A DNA stretch of 64,000 nt from Agarilytica rhodophyticola (GCF_002157225.2 NZ_CP020038.1:1449001-1513000); one strand, 5' to 3'; shown: positions 18,432 to 29,420, counted from the stretch's first letter. The notes: a model not told the origin generated them from the letters alone. Program-made: numbers and translations.

Positions 18432-19505
18432 GTGGAGTTTAATAATTACACGCCTTTTCCTGGCAATGCTTGGGAAACAGTTAATAATCGCAATAAATGG
18501 TCCGCGACCTGTATGGTTCGTGTGAAGTTTAAATTGATTATGGCTGAGGAAAATAACGATGGTAACGTTAAATCAAACGAAGGCACTAAATGGCGCTTGC
18601 AGTTAGATAAAGAGCAAGGGGAGTTATTTTCCGAAGACCAGTTTTTCTCGGACGAAGTCGATAGTTCAGTGCGTTACGAATCTGACTATGTCAACCACAA
18701 AGCCCATACGGACATCATTGTTAATGCTAGCAGTTATGCTCCCCAAAATATGATGACGAATAACTGGGGGAGTGCCGTTAGTGTTTATGCCGCTGATGGA
18801 AAAACCTTACTTAATCGTCAGTCGTTAATGATTAAAGCGAGCCGTTATTTTAATGATGTTAGCACGCAAGTATCTTTGCCTATTCGCTATGAATACTGTA
18901 CCGGTGGCGTTAAGAAAATACACAACAAAGGCAAAGCTAATGAAGTCTATGAACTTGATTTGTACAACCCAGTGGGTTGCGGTAGATACCCCCATAAACA
19001 CCAACAGCATATACCTGATGTTCGCATAGACTATCAACATGAGCCTTATAAACATATCCCAGCGGGTTTTGGTTTTATTCATCGCAGTTGGAAAAGCCGT
19101 CTGGATTATGCTGGAACTTATGATGATAACTGGCTTGAAAAACAGCATCCATTGCCTCCCCACGATTTTGACTTTCATCATAACCAAGGCGCTCATCCAG
19201 CTTTAATAATGCGTGGCTATCTGCAGGCGGGGGCCAAAGTGTCACTGTCTAACCTTATTAAAAATTCACCTGAAAGTTACTTTGAAATACCCAACTTTCG
19301 TTTTTTAGCAAGAGTTTTCAGTAATACCTACACACAACATCAAGTGATGAACTTAGACACCTTGATTGTTGATATTGATGGCCTGGATGGTGAGCAATTA
19401 TGTGTTTACGCATCCTGGCGTTCGTATACTCAACTTATGGACTCAGCAATTAAAGCCGAGGCCATGTTGATTCCTGAGCAAGAAAAAAAACAGGGTAGGG
19501 AGTGA
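18432..19505 (+). CDS. DUF2169 T6SS adaptor/chaperone (copy 2)
   Basis: 357 residues with a GTG start behind GGGAG. DUF2169 landmarks are FNNYTPFPGNAWETV, LPIRYEYCTGGV, LYNPVGCGRYPHKH and LDYAGTYDDNWLEKQHPLPP, parallel to the module 1 protein but only distantly similar. It lies 29 bases after vgrG copy 2 and 3 bases before the RHS gene, whose N-terminus is the DUF4150 domain this family serves, so it is the expected loading chaperone of the RHS toxin. Confidence 0.88.
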   Translation: MEFNNYTPFPGNAWETVNNRNKWSATCMVRVKFKLIMAEENNDGNVKSNEGTKWRLQLDKEQGELFSEDQFFSDEVDSSVRYESDYVNHKAHTDIIVNASSYAPQNMMTNNWGSAVSVYAADGKTLLNRQSLMIKASRYFNDVSTQVSLPIRYEYCTGGVKKIHNKGKANEVYELDLYNPVGCGRYPHKHQQHIPDVRIDYQHEPYKHIPAGFGFIHRSWKSRLDYAGTYDDNWLEKQHPLPPHDFDFHHNQGAHPALIMRGYLQAGAKVSLSNLIKNSPESYFEIPNFRFLARVFSNTYTQHQVMNLDTLIVDIDGLDGEQLCVYASWRSYTQLMDSAIKAEAMLIPEQEKKQGRE

Positions 19506-19508
19506 AAT

Positions 19509-22500
19509 ATGCCGAATAAATTCTGGGCAAGAAAAGACAGCAAATATAAAGTTGTAAGTTCTGCTCCAAGTGTTAATTTGACGCCCATCGGTAATGCCAT
19601 CGTTCCTGTGCCTTATCCGGTTAGTGAAAAATTGAGTAAGGCTGTAGCTACCGCTGATGATGTCTTGGTTAATGGTAAACCCACTTATATTCACGGCAGT
19701 GACACAACTTCGGTAAAAGGCGATGGTAAGGGCAGCAAGGGAGGAGTAAAGTCGGGCACTGTAGAAGCTAAATCACAGCCGATAAAAGCGATGGCCAGCC
19801 CTACAGTTAAAGCCAATAAGCAACATGTAGTCAGGGAAGGTGATCTGCAAATGATGCAAGGTGGTAATACCATCGGCAAAATTACCTGTAGTGAAAATGC
19901 TTCCCTCGTTACCATTGAAGATGATGGCGCTATTCAAGGTGAAACCCTACCTTCCGATCTCGATGGCCCGGCAGCACAAAAGTTGCATCAATCTGCGGGG
20001 CAGGGTGCTGGCGCACAGTCCATGCCTGGTGCCACTAAGCCAACGGCAGGGGGTAGCTCTGGCGGCCTTGGTGCTGCCACAGGTTCCCCGGTCATGCTAT
20101 ACACAGGGCAGCTTTACTATGTGTATGATTACATGGCGATTACTTTGGCTGGTAAGATGGAAATTACACCCTCGCTAAGGTATTTATCCGGTAGTCAATA
20201 CCGCGGCTTTTTTGGTCGTGATCGTCGTTTTCATTATGAAAAACAATTTGTTGCCTTAGACGAAAAACGTTGTCGTTTGTATACCGCTGAAGGTCGAGAA
20301 TTTGATTTTATCTTGCAGGATCAGCAATATATCGACGTTGGTAGTGTGGGGGTTGATGTTAACCATGACGGTAAATACTGGATATTAAACTATTTTGATT
20401 CCACCACGGAAATCTATAGAAATAATCGCTTATTAGAAATCCGAGACGCTAATCAAAACTGGTTGAAGTTTGACTATAAAGCGAATGGCGCCTTACTTAG
20501 TATTTACAATAGCAGTGGTGCACGCTTACATTTTGAATATAACGCTCGCCACTGTGTCAATCGTATGTATGATCACTCGCAACGAACGTGGCAATACCAC
20601 TATGATGCAGATGATAATCTTATTCAGATCACACCACCGGCAGGTCGCAGCGAACATTATGTTTATCAAACATTGCAAAATACAGTTCCTGCAAATGGTA
20701 AAAGAGATGAAGCACCTCTACCTTGGTCTCGTTTAATTGAAGTGCGTGATTCTGCTAGAAAAATAGGTCTTAGTGTTGGCTATGGAGATAATGGTAGAGT
20801 CAACAGATACACCGAAGATAGTGAGACTTTTCGCTATATCTATCACCAGCAAAAACTGGTTGAAAAAATTAACCAACAGCAACAGTCGATACTCTATGGC
20901 TTAGATGATTACGGTGTGATAAAAGCTATTACCGCTGTTGATGGCAGTACTCAGCGAGAAGATTATAATCCTACTACGCGCACGGCAAAAATCATTATCA
21001 ATGACGGTGATCCGCGAATTGAAGAGTATGATGAGCGTCATCGTCTAGTATCCGTGACAAACGGATGTTGTGCCAGCTGTGGTCACCAAGTGACATACAA
21101 ATACGAAGGTAATAATCCTCAGCCTGCTGTCGTCAGTGATGATGGTCGTAAAATTATTAATGTGTATGATGAACGTTATAATTTGTTAAGCACTGCTATA
21201 TCGAACGATGTTATTTTTAAATATCAATATGACGAAAAAGGGCGTCGCACGGTGAGCACCGACGCGAAAGGAAGTGTTACTAAATTTGCTTACAATGATA
21301 AGGATCAGATTACTCATATTATCGACGCTCGCGATAATATCTTTCAAATGACCTACGATGAGCTTGGGCGTAAAGTTAGCCAAAGTGACCCTCAGGGTAA
21401 TCTTGAAACATTTTCATACGATATTCTCGATCTCATCACCCATCATAGAGATGAACTAAATCACACCACAAAATTTGTTTACAACGATAGCCAGCAGTTG
21501 GATCATATTATTGATGCAAGTGGAAACTCCACGTGTTATGCATATGATAAAAAAGACCGGGTCATCGGCCAGCAAAATGGTGACGAAAGTCGTAGACGCT
21601 ATCGTCATAATGATCGCGGCCAGCTGATTGCTATTCAACGTGAAGATAATAGTGAGATGTTTTTTCATTACGATGACCTAGGTAACGTAGTGCAAGTTAC
21701 CGCCCGTCAAAAAACCAATGATAGCTCATCTGAAAACCCTCGCTATTATGAAGAGAAGTTACTGTGTCAGTATGATTCCGATGGTGACTTAGTTAGTGCG
21801 AATTTAAACGGACAAAAGCTTACATTTAATTATGATAGTGAAAGTCGTTTAGTCGCCAGCCGACAACACGGAATTGAGGTAAGCCGCTGGTATACTTCAA
21901 AGGGCGACTTGCATGCAGGTGTCGGTTTTATGGGGGAATCTCATAACTATCGTTATGATTCTAAGCAGCGTATGAACCAAGTGCAAAGGGAACTTGATTG
22001 TATTACACAATTACATAATCCCAATGGCGATATAATCAAACGCACTTTTCCAAATGATCTTGCTGATACAATTCAATATGACGAAAGCAGCAATATCACG
22101 CAGATAACAACTGCCAATACTCGCGAATTATCGAACTTGGCAGAACTTAACTACAGTATTGACTCCAGAGGCTTATTGGCTGAAAAAAACTGCAGCCAAA
22201 CAGATAAAAAAATACGCTATCATTATGATGCCGCCGGACGACTAACTAGCGCGGGCAAGCATAGCTTTGAATATGATGATGCGGGTAATCTGCTACTTAG
22301 TAAGTATGATAATGCACTTACCTACCGTGCCACTTATAATGCCGCCAACAATCAGTTGTTAAAAAATAACTACTATCAATATAGTTATGATAAGCGTGGC
22401 AACCTAGTTAAAAAGCAACGTTTAGATCACTCAGAAAGCGTTTATTACTTTTATAATTTATTTGATCAGCTACAAGAAGTTTCCACTTATGATGAAAATA

Positions 22501-23900
22501 ATGAGTGCATTAAATGTTTACAATTTCAATACGATGCACTAAATCGACGAGTAAGTAAGTCGCTTACATTGTTTGAGAATAATCAGCAAGTACAACAATC
22601 TATTCACCATTATTTATATGATCAGCACAATATCATTGCTGTATTGGATGAAGACAAGAAACTGCTAGCAAGTATTGTTCACGGCGATGAAATTGATGTG
22701 CCTCTATCTATCACTACACATAATCATGAAGTACTGTCTTTAAGTGATGTAGAAAAAACCTATTTCGATTCTCTCAATGAAATAGACCAACAAGCTATAC
22801 TAAAAGCGAAAACACAACGTACTTATTATTATCATCGCGACCACCAAGGCAGTATCACAATGTTGACGGACGCCAACGGTGAAATAGTAGAACAATTCGA
22901 ATATGATGATAGCTACGGTACTGTTTTAAAACATACAAAAAAACAGGAAACATATAATCCTTATGCGTACACCGGACGCGAGTTCGATGCTGCCGATCTT
23001 TACTATTATCGCGCTCGTTACTATGATCCGCAAATTCAACGTTTTCTTAGCAACGACCCTATGGGTTTTATATCCGGCGACACCAACTTCTATCGCTACG
23101 TTGAAAATAACCCGGTGAACTTCGTCGATCCTGCCGGTTACAACCCAGTATGTAAAGCAATCGAGAGAAAGAAAAATAAATTATATAAAAAAGCGATAAA
23201 GCCACTAGCTAAAGTTGTCGCTAAACAAACGGCTAAGCTTGGTGCTGCCGCTGTACCTTTTGTAGGCTGGGCAATGGCGGCGTGGAGTGCTTATGATTTG
23301 GTAAATTTGGGCCTTGAATTAAAAGACCTTTACGACCAGTTCGATGCCCTAGAAGATGCCCTGCAAAAATGTCTGGCAAAATCTAAAAAAGTTAAAACTA
23401 CAAAAACTAAAGAAAAAAATAAGTCAAAAGGGAAAGAAATTAAGTGCGGCGATAAGAAAAAATATAAAGACCAAGGTAGTGGTGGCCATAGTAAAGATAA
23501 GAAAACAGATAGTGAAAAGCTTGATAAGGATCATTTGCCATCTAAAGGTCATGTTAATAATAGTGTTGATATGGCTGAAATGAGTGCAGCTGAGAAGAAA
23601 TGTATAAAAAATCAGATTAGTAAAAATATGGATACACTGGCAATACCACATGATGTACATAAAGCGAAAACAAAAGTTACAGCGCCACATACTACTGCTG
23701 GTCAAGCTATGGCAAGAGGTAAAAGTCTACCTGACATTGCTAAAGCTGAAGTTAAAGAAGTAAAGAAACAAACAATTAAAAAAATGCATATGAATGACCC
23801 TTGCCGCGCCGCAATTATCAGCCAGCTGAATGAGTTTGAAAAACTAGGGCAAGAATATTTTGATGAAATTATCGATGCGGCCATCAGCCACTGTTTATAG
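19509..23900 (+). CDS. PAAR-like (DUF4150)/RHS polymorphic toxin, T6SS effector
   Basis: 1463 residues. The order is: DUF4150 PAAR-like domain (about 1-130, PIGNAIVPVPYPVSEKL); Gly/Ala-rich linker; RHS entry domain (GSPVMLYTGQLYYVYDYMAI, about 195); YD/RHS repeats (about 300-1100); RHS core ending with the cleavage-type motif DPMG (Asp1183) ... DPAG (Asp1207). The variable C-terminus (about 1211-1463) has a hydrophobic segment (AAAVPFVGWAMAAWSAYDLV), a Lys-rich stretch and a candidate nuclease core DKDHLPSKG (Asp1341, His1342) with IPHDVHK (His1381, His1384). The RHS shell should encapsulate this toxin, and VgrG copy 2 should deliver it. The toxin activity is not identified; an HNH-like metal nuclease is a guess from the His pattern. 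Confidence 0.93.
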   Translation: MPNKFWARKDSKYKVVSSAPSVNLTPIGNAIVPVPYPVSEKLSKAVATADDVLVNGKPTYIHGSDTTSVKGDGKGSKGGVKSGTVEAKSQPIKAMASPTVKANKQHVVREGDLQMMQGGNTIGKITCSENASLVTIEDDGAIQGETLPSDLDGPAAQKLHQSAGQGAGAQSMPGATKPTAGGSSGGLGAATGSPVMLYTGQLYYVYDYMAITLAGKMEITPSLRYLSGSQYRGFFGRDRRFHYEKQFVALDEKRCRLYTAEGREFDFILQDQQYIDVGSVGVDVNHDGKYWILNYFDSTTEIYRNNRLLEIRDANQNWLKFDYKANGALLSIYNSSGARLHFEYNARHCVNRMYDHSQRTWQYHYDADDNLIQITPPAGRSEHYVYQTLQNTVPANGKRDEAPLPWSRLIEVRDSARKIGLSVGYGDNGRVNRYTEDSETFRYIYHQQKLVEKINQQQQSILYGLDDYGVIKAITAVDGSTQREDYNPTTRTAKIIINDGDPRIEEYDERHRLVSVTNGCCASCGHQVTYKYEGNNPQPAVVSDDGRKIINVYDERYNLLSTAISNDVIFKYQYDEKGRRTVSTDAKGSVTKFAYNDKDQITHIIDARDNIFQMTYDELGRKVSQSDPQGNLETFSYDILDLITHHRDELNHTTKFVYNDSQQLDHIIDASGNSTCYAYDKKDRVIGQQNGDESRRRYRHNDRGQLIAIQREDNSEMFFHYDDLGNVVQVTARQKTNDSSSENPRYYEEKLLCQYDSDGDLVSANLNGQKLTFNYDSESRLVASRQHGIEVSRWYTSKGDLHAGVGFMGESHNYRYDSKQRMNQVQRELDCITQLHNPNGDIIKRTFPNDLADTIQYDESSNITQITTANTRELSNLAELNYSIDSRGLLAEKNCSQTDKKIRYHYDAAGRLTSAGKHSFEYDDAGNLLLSKYDNALTYRATYNAANNQLLKNNYYQYSYDKRGNLVKKQRLDHSESVYYFYNLFDQLQEVSTYDENNECIKCLQFQYDALNRRVSKSLTLFENNQQVQQSIHHYLYDQHNIIAVLDEDKKLLASIVHGDEIDVPLSITTHNHEVLSLSDVEKTYFDSLNEIDQQAILKAKTQRTYYYHRDHQGSITMLTDANGEIVEQFEYDDSYGTVLKHTKKQETYNPYAYTGREFDAADLYYYRARYYDPQIQRFLSNDPMGFISGDTNFYRYVENNPVNFVDPAGYNPVCKAIERKKNKLYKKAIKPLAKVVAKQTAKLGAAAVPFVGWAMAAWSAYDLVNLGLELKDLYDQFDALEDALQKCLAKSKKVKTTKTKEKNKSKGKEIKCGDKKKYKDQGSGGHSKDKKTDSEKLDKDHLPSKGHVNNSVDMAEMSAAEKKCIKNQISKNMDTLAIPHDVHKAKTKVTAPHTTAGQAMARGKSLPDIAKAEVKEVKKQTIKKMHMNDPCRAAIISQLNEFEKLGQEYFDEIIDAAISHCL

Positions 23901-23908
23901 AGGAAAAT

Positions 23909-24406
23909 ATGAAAATTGAAGATGTAATTGATCTGCTTTATCTACCAATGGATAGTGATGTCGTTATTTCCGCTCTTGACTCATTGGGCTTAAATCTACC
24001 AATTTTAGATGATAGCTATATTACTGAAGGGGATGTCTCTACGGAAAAATCCGATTTAGGATTAGAGTTTACTTTTAAAGAAATTAGTGGCGAAACAGCG
24101 AGCCAAGGTTCCCCACTTGTATTTCAATCCTTTGTTCATGAGGAATACCCGCATGATTTATTGTATGGTATAAAGCGATCAGATTCTTATGCTGTAGTAA
24201 AAGAGAAAATAGGTTCTTCTGCGGCCTTTGGTCATAAATATCTAAAGTCATCTCGAACATGGAAGCTAGTTCGTGAAGATGGCAAACCGTATGCGATATC
24301 CATTCGTTTTGACAAAAGTATGGAGCAGATTGTCGCTTTTGCTTTATATGCCTTTCCTCCCGAGGATGAAGCGAAAAAATTTGTCTTAAATGAGGCTGAT
24401 AGATAA
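23909..24406 (+). CDS. Probable immunity protein to the RHS toxin
   Basis: 165 residues, starting 8 bases after the RHS toxin with a good GAGGAAA ribosome site. No signal peptide or membrane segment, so it acts in the cytoplasm, consistent with protection against a nuclease. The sequence is acidic at the N-terminus; the C-terminal half (SSRTWKLVREDGKPYAISIRFD) looks like a mixed alpha/beta immunity fold. I do not recognise the family. Immunity function is inferred from position directly behind the variable toxin end. Confidence 0.7.
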   Translation: MKIEDVIDLLYLPMDSDVVISALDSLGLNLPILDDSYITEGDVSTEKSDLGLEFTFKEISGETASQGSPLVFQSFVHEEYPHDLLYGIKRSDSYAVVKEKIGSSAAFGHKYLKSSRTWKLVREDGKPYAISIRFDKSMEQIVAFALYAFPPEDEAKKFVLNEADR

Positions 24407-24472
24407 GTAAAATGTCAGTGTGTAGAGAATAGTCAAAACGATAATGCTTTACATACTATAATAAGAGAAGCC

Positions 24473-25432
24473 ATGATGGATAATCACATACAGTTCTTGC
24501 AAAATTTATACGATGATGCTGTCGAAGAGGATATCAACTTTAAATATCATATTCCATTTGAGGAAAATGAATATTGTAAGATATTTAATGAGTCTACATG
24601 GCCTATTTTAGAAGACCCTAAGCAACCTATCGATGCTCTTGGTTTTAAATCAGTTTATGAGCTATTTGAACTTCATTTCGAGTACGGTATGTTTGCTAAA
24701 ACGAAGTTAAATGATAATGTAATTGCTACCGAACACCTGACTAAGGCAAGTGCTTATGGTGTATTTGTGATACACTATGGGGTGTTGTCTTCTTCTTATA
24801 TTCCAAGCCCAAAGCCTTTTGTGCCAATGAATAAGGCGTTACTCATCTTATCTTTGTGTATTATTCTTAATCAAAAGAAAAATGCGGAACTTGTAGGTAA
24901 GCATTTGATCGACTCACTAAACAGTGTCTCATCGATTATGAAACGAGGGCAGCCTAATGCGCATATTGCGTGGTTTATTGCAGGTCTTTATATCCAGCAT
25001 AATGAAAAAAAGTTAGATATAAATAAAGCATTCAAACCAAAAGATTTTGATTTATTTCAAGAAGTGTTAAATAACTGGGATACGCAAGATCAGCGTAAGT
25101 TAGAAAAGTATGTCTTACTTCTGGCAGATAATCATATTGCCCAAGCGAGGATATCGTCGGCGACGAACCTTGATAATTTAGAGAACAATGCATTTGACTT
25201 TAGCGAGCTATTTTTGCCTAGTCTATACCTATTACCTTATGAAATTTTAGTATGGTTTAAGCTACGTCAACAGCGAGGCTTAGTAGTGCCAGTTGATGTT
25301 GATCACCCCTTACTTAGAATGGCATCTACTAAAGAATTTTTAGATAATACAGCAGAACTAAGTATGCCCATTAACTTGCCATTTATTCAGACCCTAGTCA
25401 AAAACATAAAGCAACAATGTTCTCCTATTTAA
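24473..25432 (+). CDS. Hypothetical protein, second immunity candidate
   Basis: 319 residues, cytoplasmic and mostly helical; family not recognised. It follows the small immunity candidate by 66 bases on the same strand and closes the island. Size and helical character are loosely reminiscent of DUF1911/PoNi-type immunity proteins, but I see no firm motif. Start at 24473 (MMDN) or three bases later. It may be an additional immunity protein from an earlier toxin end, or one unrelated to the RHS toxin. Confidence 0.55.
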   Translation: MMDNHIQFLQNLYDDAVEEDINFKYHIPFEENEYCKIFNESTWPILEDPKQPIDALGFKSVYELFELHFEYGMFAKTKLNDNVIATEHLTKASAYGVFVIHYGVLSSSYIPSPKPFVPMNKALLILSLCIILNQKKNAELVGKHLIDSLNSVSSIMKRGQPNAHIAWFIAGLYIQHNEKKLDINKAFKPKDFDLFQEVLNNWDTQDQRKLEKYVLLLADNHIAQARISSATNLDNLENNAFDFSELFLPSLYLLPYEILVWFKLRQQRGLVVPVDVDHPLLRMASTKEFLDNTAELSMPINLPFIQTLVKNIKQQCSPI

Positions 25433-25755
25433 GCTCAAGCATACTCTCTATTATTCTCCTTTACTCGCGATGTGTTTTGCTCTCTACTTTGATATGTTCA
25501 AGGTTCGTGATGAGTTAAATCAGGTTCTGATGTTTTATTTTCTCGGTTATTAGTATTGAGTAGCGTCACATAAGCAGTAGCACTTTATGCTCTGTGTATT
25601 ACATTTTAGATTTTTGTGCCACACACATATAAACCCAACGTCTTATAGACGTTAGATAGTTCTTTACTTTAGGATTGACATCATAGCAAAGCCATCAAGA
25701 TTCTGTTTGGCGACGTATCATGACCAGTCATAATGATAATAAGCGAGGTGTGCAC
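25433..25755. promoter_or_regulatory. Intergenic region, island end to acs
   Basis: No gene, no strong hairpin and no T-tract terminator is visible. This is the right boundary of the T6SS island; no tRNA, integrase or long direct repeat marks it. The acs promoter should lie here. Confidence 0.4.
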
Positions 25756-27693
25756 ATGTCCGACATTAAAACTTATCCTGTATTGGAATCTATTTCTCAA
25801 TCATGCCATATTGATCAAGAGACATACCGCGATATGTATCAGCGTTCAATCAGTGAGCCTGATGCTTTCTGGTCTGAGCAGGCGGAGGCCTTTTTAAGTT
25901 GGGATAAGAAATGGCACACTGTGAGGGAGTTTGATTTTCACCAAGGGCATGCTGCGTGGTTTCTAGGCGGCCAACTAAATGTCAGCTACAACTGTATCGA
26001 TCGCCACTTACCTGAACGCGCCGAGCAGACGGCCATTATTTGGGAAAGTGATGATCCTAATGTTGATAAAAAAATTAGTTACCAGCAATTACATGATGAG
26101 GTGTGCCGTTTTGCTAATGCTCTAAAGGCAAGAGGGGTAAAAAAGGGCGATCGTGTTTGTATTTACATGCCGATGATCTTGCAAGCCGCTTATGCGATGT
26201 TGGCATGTACACGAATTGGCGCCATTCACTCGGTAGTTTTTGGTGGCTTTTCACCAGAAGCTCTCAAGGATCGTATTCTCGATAGCGATTGCCAATTACT
26301 GATTACTGCTGATGAAGGGGTTCGCGGCGGTAAACGCATCCCCCTAAAAGCCAATGCCGATAAAGCAGTGGCCAGCTGCCCGAATGTGCATACCGTTCTT
26401 GTCATTCAGCATACATCAGGTGCGGTTGAGTGGTCTTCTGAGCGAGATGTGTGGTACCACGAGCTGGGTGCCAAAGTAGAAAGTCAGTGCGCTCCTGAGC
26501 CCATGGATGCGGAAGACCCCATGTTCATCCTCTATACCTCCGGCTCTACTGGTAAGCCTAAAGGTGTTCTGCATACGACTGGTGGCTACTTACTACAAGC
26601 GGCCATGTCGCACAAATATACTTTCGACTATCACGATGGTGATATTTATTGGTGTACCGCCGATGTGGGTTGGGTAACCGGCCACACTTATATTGTCTAT
26701 GGCCCTCTTGCGAATGGTGCCACTACCCTTATGTTTGAAGGTGTTCCCACATATCCCGATGGTGGTCGTTGTTGGCAGATTTGTGATAAACATCAGGTCA
26801 ATATCTTTTACACGGCGCCGACGGCACTGCGTGCATTGATGGGCTTGGGAGATGAATTGGTCACTGCAACGTCACGAAAAAGTCTTAGAATATTAGGCAC
26901 GGTTGGTGAGCCGATTAATCCCGAAGCTTGGGAGTGGTATCATCACGTCGTTGGTGAAGCCCGCTGTCCCATTGTGGATACCTGGTGGCAAACAGAAACA
27001 GGGGCGCAGTTGATTACCCCTTTGCCTGGGGCTATGGCGCTGAAACCTGGTTCTGCAACCTTACCTTTCTTTGGTGTAGAACCGGTGCTGCTTGATGACA
27101 AAGGCAATGAAATTAGTGGTGAAGGAGAAGGCAGCCTGGCTATAAAAAGTACTTGGCCAAGTCAAATACGCACTGTATACGGGGATCACGAGCGCATGAT
27201 CCAAACCTATTTTAGTACCTATCCCGGCTACTACTTTACCGGTGATGGGGCACGTAGAGATAGCGATGGTTATTATTGGATCACCGGACGTATAGACGAC
27301 GTACTTAATGTTTCTGGCCACCGTATGGGAACCGCCGAAGTGGAAAGTGCTTTAGTGTTACATGATAAGGTGGCAGAAGCCGCGGTAGTGGGATATCCTC
27401 ATGATATTAAAGGCCAGGGCATCTACGCTTATGTAACCCTGATGAGCGACTGCCAGCCAAGTGAGGAACTTCGTGCAGAGCTAATTGCCCTATGTAGTAA
27501 AGAAATTGGCGCAATCGCTAAGCCTGAGTTTATTCAGTGGGCGCCTGGGCTGCCAAAAACACGCTCAGGTAAAATTATGCGTCGTATACTACGCAAAATT
27601 GCCGCCAATGAGCTGGAAAACTTGGGGGATACATCGACATTAGCCGATCCCTCAGTAGTGGACGAGCTAATAGAGCATCGCTTGAACGCCTGA
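25756..27693 (+). CDS. acs: Acetyl-CoA synthetase
   Basis: AMP-forming enzyme that activates acetate to acetyl-CoA. The ATG at 25756 (GAGG upstream) gives 645 residues, the family length; an in-frame ATG at 25720 would add 12 residues. Motifs seen: the AMP-binding loop [41 protein letters not shown] and the acetylation-regulated lysine in [15 protein letters not shown] near the C-terminus. The N-terminal Acs domain (DPDAFW-like region, [10 protein letters not shown]) is complete. Single gene unit. Confidence 0.97.
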   Translation: MSDIKTYPVLESISQSCHIDQETYRDMYQRSISEPDAFWSEQAEAFLSWDKKWHTVREFDFHQGHAAWFLGGQLNVSYNCIDRHLPERAEQTAIIWESDDPNVDKKISYQQLHDEVCRFANALKARGVKKGDRVCIYMPMILQAAYAMLACTRIGAIHSVVFGGFSPEALKDRILDSDCQLLITADEGVRGGKRIPLKANADKAVASCPNVHTVLVIQHTSGAVEWSSERDVWYHELGAKVESQCAPEPMDAEDPMFILYTSGSTGKPKGVLHTTGGYLLQAAMSHKYTFDYHDGDIYWCTADVGWVTGHTYIVYGPLANGATTLMFEGVPTYPDGGRCWQICDKHQVNIFYTAPTALRALMGLGDELVTATSRKSLRILGTVGEPINPEAWEWYHHVVGEARCPIVDTWWQTETGAQLITPLPGAMALKPGSATLPFFGVEPVLLDDKGNEISGEGEGSLAIKSTWPSQIRTVYGDHERMIQTYFSTYPGYYFTGDGARRDSDGYYWITGRIDDVLNVSGHRMGTAEVESALVLHDKVAEAAVVGYPHDIKGQGIYAYVTLMSDCQPSEELRAELIALCSKEIGAIAKPEFIQWAPGLPKTRSGKIMRRILRKIAANELENLGDTSTLADPSVVDELIEHRLNA

Positions 27694-28052
27694 TATTTTA
27701 GGTTTAGACACCATTCGATGCACCGAAACATCGCGTTGTGATATATGGTTTTGTGAGCTTATCTGCTCGAGTGCCATAAACGCTTTGTAGAGGTGTGAAA
27801 AGGCCTGAAAGCAAGCTTCAAGTAGAGGATGCATACTGATCGCTCGTGATCAGGTCGTCGCCAGTTATAGTGAACATCGTAATTATCGATGCGTTTATCG
27901 ACATTGAGAAACTGGCGTTAAGAATGGTAAACATACAAAAACACATTTGGCGGTTTGAAAAAACTGCTCGATATGACACTAGTTCCATTCTTTATTACAC
28001 CTGCGGTGACGAGTAAATACTTTTTAATACGAATTTAGTAATAGGAACACTA
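27694..28052. promoter_or_regulatory. acs-ppnN intergenic region
   Basis: No gene visible. A short palindrome CTGATC (27836-27841) and GATCAG (27848-27853) with a 6-base spacer is the only structure noticed. It has no T tract and its role is unknown. Confidence 0.35.
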
Positions 28053-29417
28053 GTGAACGGAAAGATTTCGACAAAAATAAGACCAGAAAAAACATTAAAT
28101 GTATTGTCGCAAATAGAAGTGGCAAGACTCGCCCAAGCTCAGGGCTCAACCATCCATGAAAATTTTCGCCGCTGCGCCTTGGCGGTATTAAATACCGGCG
28201 CTGAAACCGACGACACCAAACAAATTCTTGAGCAATTCTCAGACTTCTCTGTAGAAGTCATTGAGCAAGAGCGCGGTATTAAGCTCAAAATTAACAATGC
28301 GCCAGAGCATGCTTTTGTTGATGGTAAAATGATCACCGGTATTAAAGAGCACTTGTTTTCAGTATTGCGTGATATCATTTATATCAACAATGAACTGCAA
28401 GAGAATCGCGATATTGACTTCTCTCAGCCCGATGGTATTACCAACGGTGTATTTCACATTGTGCGCAACACTGGCCTGTTAAAAAACAATAGCGAAGTCA
28501 ACTTAGTGGTGTGCTGGGGTGGCCATTCTATTAACGAGGTAGAATACGATTACTCTAAAGAAGTGGGTTATCAAATGGGCTTGCGCGGTTTGGATATCTG
28601 TACCGGCTGTGGTCCTGGTGCGATGAAAGGCCCAATGAAAGGTGCGACTTTTGGCCACGCTAAAATGCGTTCAGAAGGTCGTTATGTTGGGATTTCAGAA
28701 CCGAGTATTATTGCGGCCGAATCTCCCAATCCGATTGTTAACCAGTTAATCATTATGCCCGATATTGAAAAGCGTCTAGAGGCTTTTGTTCGTGCAGGTC
28801 ATGGTATTATTGTATTTCCAGGTGGTGTTGGTACAGCGGAAGAAATTCTCTATATCTTGGGTATTTTATTGCACCCAGATAATAAAGATATACCCTACCC
28901 ATTAATCTTTACCGGGCCAGAAGAGTCGCGCGGTTATTTCGAGCAGATTAATCAGTTTATTGGTGTAACTCTTGGTGAAGAGGCGCAATCGAAATACGAA
29001 ATTATTATTAATGACCCGGTGCTGGTTGCACAGAAAATGACAGCGCATATGGAAACAGTTCGTGATTACCGTCTGAAAACCAAAGATGCCTACTACTACA
29101 ACTGGGTATTAAAAATAAACGAAGACTTGCAAAAGCCTTTCAATCCGACCCACGAAAAGATGGCAGCGCTTGATTTACATAAAAATCAAGAAACATATAA
29201 ACTTGCTGCTAATTTACGTAAAGCTTTTTCTGGAATTGTGGATGGCAATGTAAAAGAGCACGGTATTCGTGCTGTGGCTGAGAAAGGACCATACGAAATT
29301 CACGGTGATAAAGAAATAGCGGCACCATTGGGGGAGTTACTACGCGCGTTTGTTGCGCAAAAACGTATGAAAATTCCCACCAATGAATATATACCTTGCT
29401 ATAAAGTTATCGAGTAG
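28053..29417 (+). CDS. ppnN: Pyrimidine/purine nucleotide 5'-monophosphate nucleosidase PpnN
   Basis: 454 residues, the same length as the E. coli PpnN (YgdH) protein, which cleaves nucleoside monophosphates to base and ribose 5-phosphate and is controlled by (p)ppGpp. The LOG-like Rossmann core is visible (CWGGHSINEVEYDYSKEVG, CTGCGPGAMKGPMKGA, and the motif FPGGVGTAEEILYILGILLH). The N-terminal regulatory region and C-terminal helical extension are present. Translation starts at GTG with AGGA upstream. It is followed after 3 bases by the Smr gene. Confidence 0.93.
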   Translation: MNGKISTKIRPEKTLNVLSQIEVARLAQAQGSTIHENFRRCALAVLNTGAETDDTKQILEQFSDFSVEVIEQERGIKLKINNAPEHAFVDGKMITGIKEHLFSVLRDIIYINNELQENRDIDFSQPDGITNGVFHIVRNTGLLKNNSEVNLVVCWGGHSINEVEYDYSKEVGYQMGLRGLDICTGCGPGAMKGPMKGATFGHAKMRSEGRYVGISEPSIIAAESPNPIVNQLIIMPDIEKRLEAFVRAGHGIIVFPGGVGTAEEILYILGILLHPDNKDIPYPLIFTGPEESRGYFEQINQFIGVTLGEEAQSKYEIIINDPVLVAQKMTAHMETVRDYRLKTKDAYYYNWVLKINEDLQKPFNPTHEKMAALDLHKNQETYKLAANLRKAFSGIVDGNVKEHGIRAVAEKGPYEIHGDKEIAAPLGELLRAFVAQKRMKIPTNEYIPCYKVIE

Positions 29418-29420
29418 TAT

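Noticed and set aside
27836-27853. Short palindrome considered as a terminator for acs
   Set aside because: It is 140 bases past the stop, has a 6-bp stem and no T tract.
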